Below, piece by piece: positions 54,525-59,476 of a stretch of DNA of 59,476 nucleotides. This DNA is from an uncultured Chlorobiaceae bacterium. GTDB taxonomy: Bacteria; Bacteroidota; Chlorobiia; Chlorobiales; Chlorobiaceae. The first letter of the stretch is position 1, and the number at the start of each line of letters is the position of its first letter. The DNA lies in NCBI GenBank assembly GCA_903994525.1, contig CAJEXW010000018.1:1-59476 (forward strand), written 5' to 3'. The translations under genes were made by a program, and so were the position numbers. The notes under the pieces are model-generated. The model had not been told where the DNA came from and made no database searches. It worked only from the letters and a program-made list of their open reading frames with translations.

Positions 54525-57500
54525 ATGATTAAACCATTGTTGTTGAAGTCAAATGCTGATATTACTCAGCGTTATCCAGCACTTGCACGCCAAGCTGCTG
54601 AACTTTCTCGATTATATAAAGATCGTAACATGCTTGTAACCGATGAAGCGTTACAAAAAATTGGCAGCACCTTATGGTATTTAATTGATGCCGATGAAGC
54701 GCTTGCCGACGCAAAGGAGCAAGCAGGGAAACACACGTTACCGGTGGTGCTTGCAAGCAACGACCCTGCCGTGCAGAAGCTTCCTTGGGAAACGCTGTAC
54801 CATCCTGAGTATGGCTTTCTTGCTCACCACGAAGGCTTTACCTTTTCACGAACGATTCCATCAGTAAAGAAAGAACTGCCCGATATTCAGCAAGGTCCGT
54901 TACGGATTTTGCACTTTAGCTCATTACCGGATGATCTTACTGAAAAAGAGCAGCTTAAGATTGAGGAGGAGCAAGCAACCGTGCTTGAGACGCTTGGCAA
55001 GTGGCGACAAAGCGGTCATGTTGTGCTTGAAATGCCTGACGATGGGCGCTTCAGTGAGTTTAAGCGATTGTTGCAATCGTTTCAACCACATCTGGTTTAT
55101 TTAAGTGGACATGGCAAGTTTAAGCAGGATGTGGTCAACAACACCGCAGAGGGATACTTTGATTTTGAAGATGATGAGTCAGGAAACAGGAAAGAAATTT
55201 CTGAGAAAGAGATTGCAGCAGCATTTACCGGCATGAAAGTGCAAGCGGTGATTCTTTCCGCTTGCCAATCGGGCAAAGCAACATCCGATAGCTTTACTAC
55301 CGGGTTAATGAATTGCTTAGCACAGCAAGGAATTCCGCATGTTATAGGTATGCGTGAATCTATTCGTGATCGAGCAGCCATTCAGTTTGCCCGTGCGTTT
55401 TTTTCAGCACTGATGAAAAAGCAGGGGATTGCTGATGCGTTGCAACATGCACGGCAGGCAATCATGCAACTCCAAGAAGACGGGCAGTGGTGTTTGCCCA
55501 CGCTGTTAAGCCATCAGCATAATCGTCCGTTACTTGATTGGGAGTTTACGCCACAGCCAATGCAAGCGGTAAATAATGATATTTCGTTATCAACACAGTT
55601 TATTGGACGGCGTAGAGAATTGCGCCAGATGCAACGAGCGCTGCGTGAAGGAACAATTCGTGCATGCTTGCTTACCGGTGCAGGAGGTATAGGGAAAACA
55701 GCACTTGCTGATAAACTTCTTAACACCCTAAAATCTGATGGCTACGAAGAGTTTGCTTTTTCAGCACGAACTGAACATGATTGGCATAATAGTTTGCCTC
55801 AAACTTATAAATCCAAATATGCAGAAGTACAGAAGTTATATGATAATACAGCAAAACAAGCTGAAGAGTTTATCAAATTTCTTCTTGAGCAACATAAACA
55901 TAAGGTTGTACTCTTTTTTGATAACCTTCAATCGTTACAGAATAATACAACGTGTGAACTCAACGATGAAAAATTGCAAGTGTTGATTGATGCGGCTTTG
56001 CGTGTACAGCAGGCTGAGGCAATAGCGCATAAAAAGAATGGGTTACGACTATTGCTTACCTCCCGTTGGGCATTGCCAAATTGGGATAACTCGTTGGTGT
56101 ATCCACTTGGCAAGCCAGTATATCGCGACTTTTTAGCCGTAGCACAACAGCAAAAACTGCCAAGCAACTTCTTTAAGGACGATAATGAACAACCTGATTA
56201 TAAGCGGTTACACCAAGCATACAACGAGCTGGGTGGAAACTTTCGTGCGCTTGAGTTGTTTGCTGTAGCATTACAAAGAATAAACGTTGTGGAAGAGCAA
56301 GCATTTCTCGATAGTTTGAAGAGTGCTCAAGAGCTGATGCAAACCAACATGCTGGTTGAAAAAGTGTGGAATTACCGAAGCAAAGAAGAACAAGAGCTGC
56401 TTTGTGCGTTAACCGCATATCAAGAAACCGTGGCAGTGGATGGGGTAAAAGCATTACAACTGCCAACCATACACAACAGCGAAGCGTTGTTGCATAGCTT
56501 GGTTGCCGTGTCGCTTGTTGAACGTTATGAAAATAAATACTGGGATGTTGCTGAGGAATTTTTGGTTTCACCCCTTGTTCGGGACTGGCTGACCAAACAA
56601 GGTTTTCTGCCCGTATCCACAGAACTATTACAACAAGCAGCAAACTATCACCTCTGGCTGTTAAAGCATAAACGACAAACGTTGGAGCAAGCAACAACAA
56701 CCCACTCTGCATTGATGGCAGCAGGGATGAGCGAAGAAGCACACCGAATAACGCTTGATTGGATTGTGGGACTAATGCGTATAGCTGGATTGCATCAGTC
56801 ATTGCTTAATAAATGGTTATTGCCTGCATGTAAATCTGGCGACGAAAAAATCTTATCTGAAGCATTAGGACAAGCTGGCACACAATATTTCCATCTTGGG
56901 CAGTATGACAACGCGCTCAATTACTTTAACAATTCGCTCGCTATTTGTCAGAGAACTGGGGAAAAGAGTCATGAAATTTCAGTATTAAATAATATCGGCT
57001 TAATTTATAATACTCGAGGCCACTACAATGAGGCACTTAATTTTTACCAAAAATCTCTCAACATAGCTCTACAAACAGAAAAAGGAGAAGAAATAAGTAC
57101 TACATTGAACAATATTGCACAAATTGTTCGTATTCAACAAGGCAACAATCATCAAGCACTTAAATATTTAAATCAAGCGCTTAATATAGTGCAGAGTGTT
57201 GGAAATAAATTAGCTGAAGGAAAGATATTGGATAATATCGGCCAGATTTATTATTATCGAGGGGAAAATGAAATCGCATTAAAATATTTCAAAGAATCAC
57301 TATCCATAAAACGAGCAATAATAGATAAGCAAGGTGAAGGAGTTACTTTAAATAATCTTGCACAAATATATAGAAGATGCGGTAAATATGATGATGCTCT
57401 CTGTTGTTTGGAAGATTCGATAAAGATTGCACAAAATTTCAAAGACAAGTCAGGTGAGTGGGAAACGCTCAGCAATATTGGTGGTATATATCGTGCATGG

Positions 57501-59345
57501 GCAAAGTACGATCGTGCTATGGAATATGTACAAAAAGCACTAATAATCGTACAGGATATAAATGATATACGTGGAGAAGGGCAAATGCTTAATAATTTTG
57601 GGGCAATCTCTCAATATTTAGGAAATGATCAAAAAGCATTAGAATACTTTGAAAAAGCCCTCTCAATAAGGAAAAAGCTTCGCGATAAATCAGGTCAAGC
57701 AACAACGCTTAACAACATTGCTGCATTATGTTATCCAAATAAAGACTACAAAAAAGCTCTCATTTTTTTTAAACAAGCATTGATAATCCAGCAGGAAATC
57801 CTGGACAAGAGCGGCGAAGGAAGAACACTTGGAAATATTGGAGTAACTTATCAAGATCAAGGGGACTATGAGACTGCTTTTGATTACTTGACCCAAGCAT
57901 TAATAATCCAGCAGGATATAAATGATAAAGCTGAAGAGGGAAGGACTCATAATAATATTTCTCAATATTATCATGCACAACGCAACTATGATAAAGCTCT
58001 TGAGCATTCACAAAAAGCATTGATAATCCAACAGGAAATAGGAGACGATAAGGGTATAGAAATAACTCTTAATAATATAGCAGGTAATTATGCTGTTCAA
58101 CGCAACTATGATAAAGCAGTGGAGCATTGGCAACAAGCATTAATAATTCAACAAAAAATAATAGATAAGAAAGGAGAATGCATAGCACTCAAAAACATAG
58201 CAGACACTTATGCTATACAAAGCAAATATGATAAGGCATTAGAATATCTAAAACGATTATTAACTATCCAGCAAGAAATCGGAGATAAAAAAAGCGAAGG
58301 AACAACTCTTCATAACATTACTGAGATTTATCATCATCAAGGTGACGATAAGGCAGCTTTCAACTACTTACAACGATTGTTAGATATTGTAGATGAAATA
58401 GGCGATAAAGAAAAAGGAAGTGCATTACATAACATTTCTCAAATTTACCATGCCCAACGTGACTATAAAACCGCTTTTAACTATCTGAAACAAGCATTAG
58501 AAATACAACAAAAAATTGAGGATAAGGTTGGAGAAGGGCGTACTCTTTATAGTATTTCTCAAATTTATCATGCTCAAGGTGACAATGATACAGAGTTGGA
58601 CTACTTGAACCAAGCACTAGCAATTCAGAAGAAAACCGGAGACAAGGTAGGAGAAGCTTCCACGCGTAATAGCATTTCTCAAATTTATCATGATCGAGGC
58701 GATTATGACACCGCTCTTGACGATTTGAAACATTCATTAGCTATAAAGCAGGAAAGCCGGGATAAGAAAGGTGAGGGTATAGCACTTAGTAATATTTCTC
58801 AAATTTATCATGATCGAGGTGATTATGATACGGCTCACGACTACCTGAAACAAGCATTGGAAATACAGCAGGAAATCGGGGATAAGAGTGGCGAAAGCAT
58901 TACGCTTGATAACATATCTGCAATTTATCAAGATCAAGCTGACTATGACACCGCGCTCGACTACTCGAAACGCTCGCTCGCTATCCAGCAGGAAATAAGT
59001 GATATTGAAGGGTTATGCAGAACATTTTTTAATATGGGTCATATTTTTGCTCAAAATAACAACAGTCGTGATGCAAAATTAGCATGGGTAGTGGTTTACT
59101 TACTTGCCAAAAAGATTGGCTATACTAAGGCTTTGCAGAAGTTAGCAAATCTTCCTCCACAAATCGGACTTGCTGGTTGGGAAAAGTTAGCTAAACACAC
59201 TGATACTTCAGACTTGGAACGTATGTTAAGTGAACTGGATGCTACATATATTTCGAACGCTTTATCTCTCGATTCTGTTCATTCACATGAAAAAGACGGA
59301 TTGTTTGGGAAAATACGCTCAATTCTCGGTCTAATTCTTCGTTGA
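54525..59345 (+). CDS. CHAT-NTPase-TPR caspase-like receptor protein
   Basis: A protein of about 1606 residues. The N-terminal CHAT peptidase domain has His196 (YLSGHGKF) and Cys247 (LSACQSG). A STAND-type NTPase follows, opened by FIGRRRELRQMQRAL, with P-loop TGAGGIGKTALAD (about 384-396) and Walker B VVLFFDNLQSL. From about residue 785 to the end there are some 18 TPR units of 40 residues (ALDYLKQALEIQQEIGDKSG, then NNISQIYHDRGDYDT type). This is an NLR-like plan with a protease as output: the repeats should sense, the NTPase oligomerise and the CHAT domain cleave. An in-frame TTG lies 9 bases upstream; ATG 54525 is preferred. Confidence 0.88.
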   Translation: MIKPLLLKSNADITQRYPALARQAAELSRLYKDRNMLVTDEALQKIGSTLWYLIDADEALADAKEQAGKHTLPVVLASNDPAVQKLPWETLYHPEYGFLAHHEGFTFSRTIPSVKKELPDIQQGPLRILHFSSLPDDLTEKEQLKIEEEQATVLETLGKWRQSGHVVLEMPDDGRFSEFKRLLQSFQPHLVYLSGHGKFKQDVVNNTAEGYFDFEDDESGNRKEISEKEIAAAFTGMKVQAVILSACQSGKATSDSFTTGLMNCLAQQGIPHVIGMRESIRDRAAIQFARAFFSALMKKQGIADALQHARQAIMQLQEDGQWCLPTLLSHQHNRPLLDWEFTPQPMQAVNNDISLSTQFIGRRRELRQMQRALREGTIRACLLTGAGGIGKTALADKLLNTLKSDGYEEFAFSARTEHDWHNSLPQTYKSKYAEVQKLYDNTAKQAEEFIKFLLEQHKHKVVLFFDNLQSLQNNTTCELNDEKLQVLIDAALRVQQAEAIAHKKNGLRLLLTSRWALPNWDNSLVYPLGKPVYRDFLAVAQQQKLPSNFFKDDNEQPDYKRLHQAYNELGGNFRALELFAVALQRINVVEEQAFLDSLKSAQELMQTNMLVEKVWNYRSKEEQELLCALTAYQETVAVDGVKALQLPTIHNSEALLHSLVAVSLVERYENKYWDVAEEFLVSPLVRDWLTKQGFLPVSTELLQQAANYHLWLLKHKRQTLEQATTTHSALMAAGMSEEAHRITLDWIVGLMRIAGLHQSLLNKWLLPACKSGDEKILSEALGQAGTQYFHLGQYDNALNYFNNSLAICQRTGEKSHEISVLNNIGLIYNTRGHYNEALNFYQKSLNIALQTEKGEEISTTLNNIAQIVRIQQGNNHQALKYLNQALNIVQSVGNKLAEGKILDNIGQIYYYRGENEIALKYFKESLSIKRAIIDKQGEGVTLNNLAQIYRRCGKYDDALCCLEDSIKIAQNFKDKSGEWETLSNIGGIYRAWAKYDRAMEYVQKALIIVQDINDIRGEGQMLNNFGAISQYLGNDQKALEYFEKALSIRKKLRDKSGQATTLNNIAALCYPNKDYKKALIFFKQALIIQQEILDKSGEGRTLGNIGVTYQDQGDYETAFDYLTQALIIQQDINDKAEEGRTHNNISQYYHAQRNYDKALEHSQKALIIQQEIGDDKGIEITLNNIAGNYAVQRNYDKAVEHWQQALIIQQKIIDKKGECIALKNIADTYAIQSKYDKALEYLKRLLTIQQEIGDKKSEGTTLHNITEIYHHQGDDKAAFNYLQRLLDIVDEIGDKEKGSALHNISQIYHAQRDYKTAFNYLKQALEIQQKIEDKVGEGRTLYSISQIYHAQGDNDTELDYLNQALAIQKKTGDKVGEASTRNSISQIYHDRGDYDTALDDLKHSLAIKQESRDKKGEGIALSNISQIYHDRGDYDTAHDYLKQALEIQQEIGDKSGESITLDNISAIYQDQADYDTALDYSKRSLAIQQEISDIEGLCRTFFNMGHIFAQNNNSRDAKLAWVVVYLLAKKIGYTKALQKLANLPPQIGLAGWEKLAKHTDTSDLERMLSELDATYISNALSLDSVHSHEKDGLFGKIRSILGLILR
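58434..58920 (+). repeat. 120-base tandem repeats in the TPR part
   Basis: ATTTCTCAAATTTA recurs at 58434, 58554, 58674 and 58794, exactly 120 bases (40 codons) apart, with long stretches of near-identity between units. Older, more diverged units extend back to about 56890. The DNA-level match indicates recent unit duplication or conversion. Confidence 0.85.
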
Positions 59346-59365
59346 AGTGCACTGTAGATCAGCAA

Positions 59366-59476
59366 GTGCGACGTGAAGTCGTGTAAGTGAATTGTTCTTT
59401 GCAGAACCAACTGTGCCGTCAGTTGGCCCCACCGACACATGCAGGATGAGTAATCAACCTGTGTGAAGCTGTCGGG
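59366..59476 (+). mobile_element. Probable 5' end of a group II intron, cut by the window edge
   Basis: GTGCG at 59366 fits the group II intron 5' consensus GUGYG; GCGAC/GTCGT can form the first small stem, followed by GTAAGTGAATTG. Then come compact hairpins GTTCTTTGCAGAAC (59394-59407) and CCAACTG...CAGTTGG (59407-59426), and CCGACA paired with TGTCGG toward the end. The density of stems supports structured RNA of domain I. The rest lies outside the window. Confidence 0.5.

Noticed and set aside
58434..58920. Regularly spaced repeats considered as a CRISPR array
   Set aside because: The period is 120 bases, the whole unit is coding and in frame, and the units are TPRs; there are no short identical repeats with unrelated spacers. 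No CRISPR array was seen in the window.
57254..58937. Several leftward frames opposite the TPR region
   Set aside because: They recur with the 120-base repeat unit and mirror its composition, so they are shadows of the rightward gene.

Overview
The window looks like a green sulfur bacterium (Chlorobiota; Chlorobium/Pelodictyon type). This is an inference from the look of the housekeeping proteins, the tandem START-like proteins and the rubrerythrin/rubredoxin genes; no marker gene here proves it. About one third is ordinary chromosome. From about 20.8 kb to the end it is a dense, heavily rearranged defence and mobile-element island.

Region 1 (1-9.2 kb): a very AT-rich leader, an S41 processing protease, two tandem START-like proteins, a convergent RfaE-type sugar kinase, then the conserved block ffh-rpsP-rimM-trmD-rplS and a MutY-like glycosylase without iron-sulfur cysteines. 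Region 2 (9.2-17.8 kb): an acyl-CoA synthetase, an outer-membrane beta-barrel protein, then a co-directional lipopolysaccharide operon (flippase-like membrane protein, GT-B-like protein, CMP-sugar synthetase, KdnB-like oxidase, KdnA-like aminotransferase) that reads as 8-amino-Kdo synthesis, ending near tRNA-Cys(GCA). Region 3 (18-20.6 kb): rubrerythrin plus a glutamate-synthase-like flavoprotein with two rubredoxin domains, probably for oxidative stress.

Region 4 (20.8-26.8 kb) is a graveyard: half a vapC toxin, a truncated copy of a DEAD/DEAH helicase, a pglZ 5' part fused out of frame to a brxL 3' part (a BREX deletion scar), a collapsed DUF1016 gene, a DUF2335 membrane protein pair, a dead higA, an IS1380-type transposase with an internal stop and a tyrosine-recombinase remnant. 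Region 5 (26.75-35.25 kb) is an AT-rich, Bacteroidota-looking set of co-directional modules separated by six long imperfect palindromes that resemble integron attC sites: a possible amyloid-signalling NLR-type module, an HNH nuclease with a secreted protein, and a NotI-like restriction-modification pair. Region 6 (35.5-37 kb) repeats the scars in direct orientation: pglZ start, DUF1016 with its nuclease core deleted, intact higA with headless higB, and the other half of a vapC.

Region 7 (37.5-49.6 kb) is an intact three-gene operon with 4-base overlaps: a 1724-residue DEAD/DEAH-DUF1998 helicase, a SNF2-type helicase and a large N6-adenine methyltransferase. It has the parts list of class 1 DISARM / BREX-3-like systems in an unusual fused form. 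Region 8 (49.8-59.3 kb) carries two CHAT (caspase-like) proteases, TPR-CHAT and CHAT-NTPase-TPR, with small membrane and zinc-ribbon proteins between them. The last 110 bases look like the 5' end of a group II intron.
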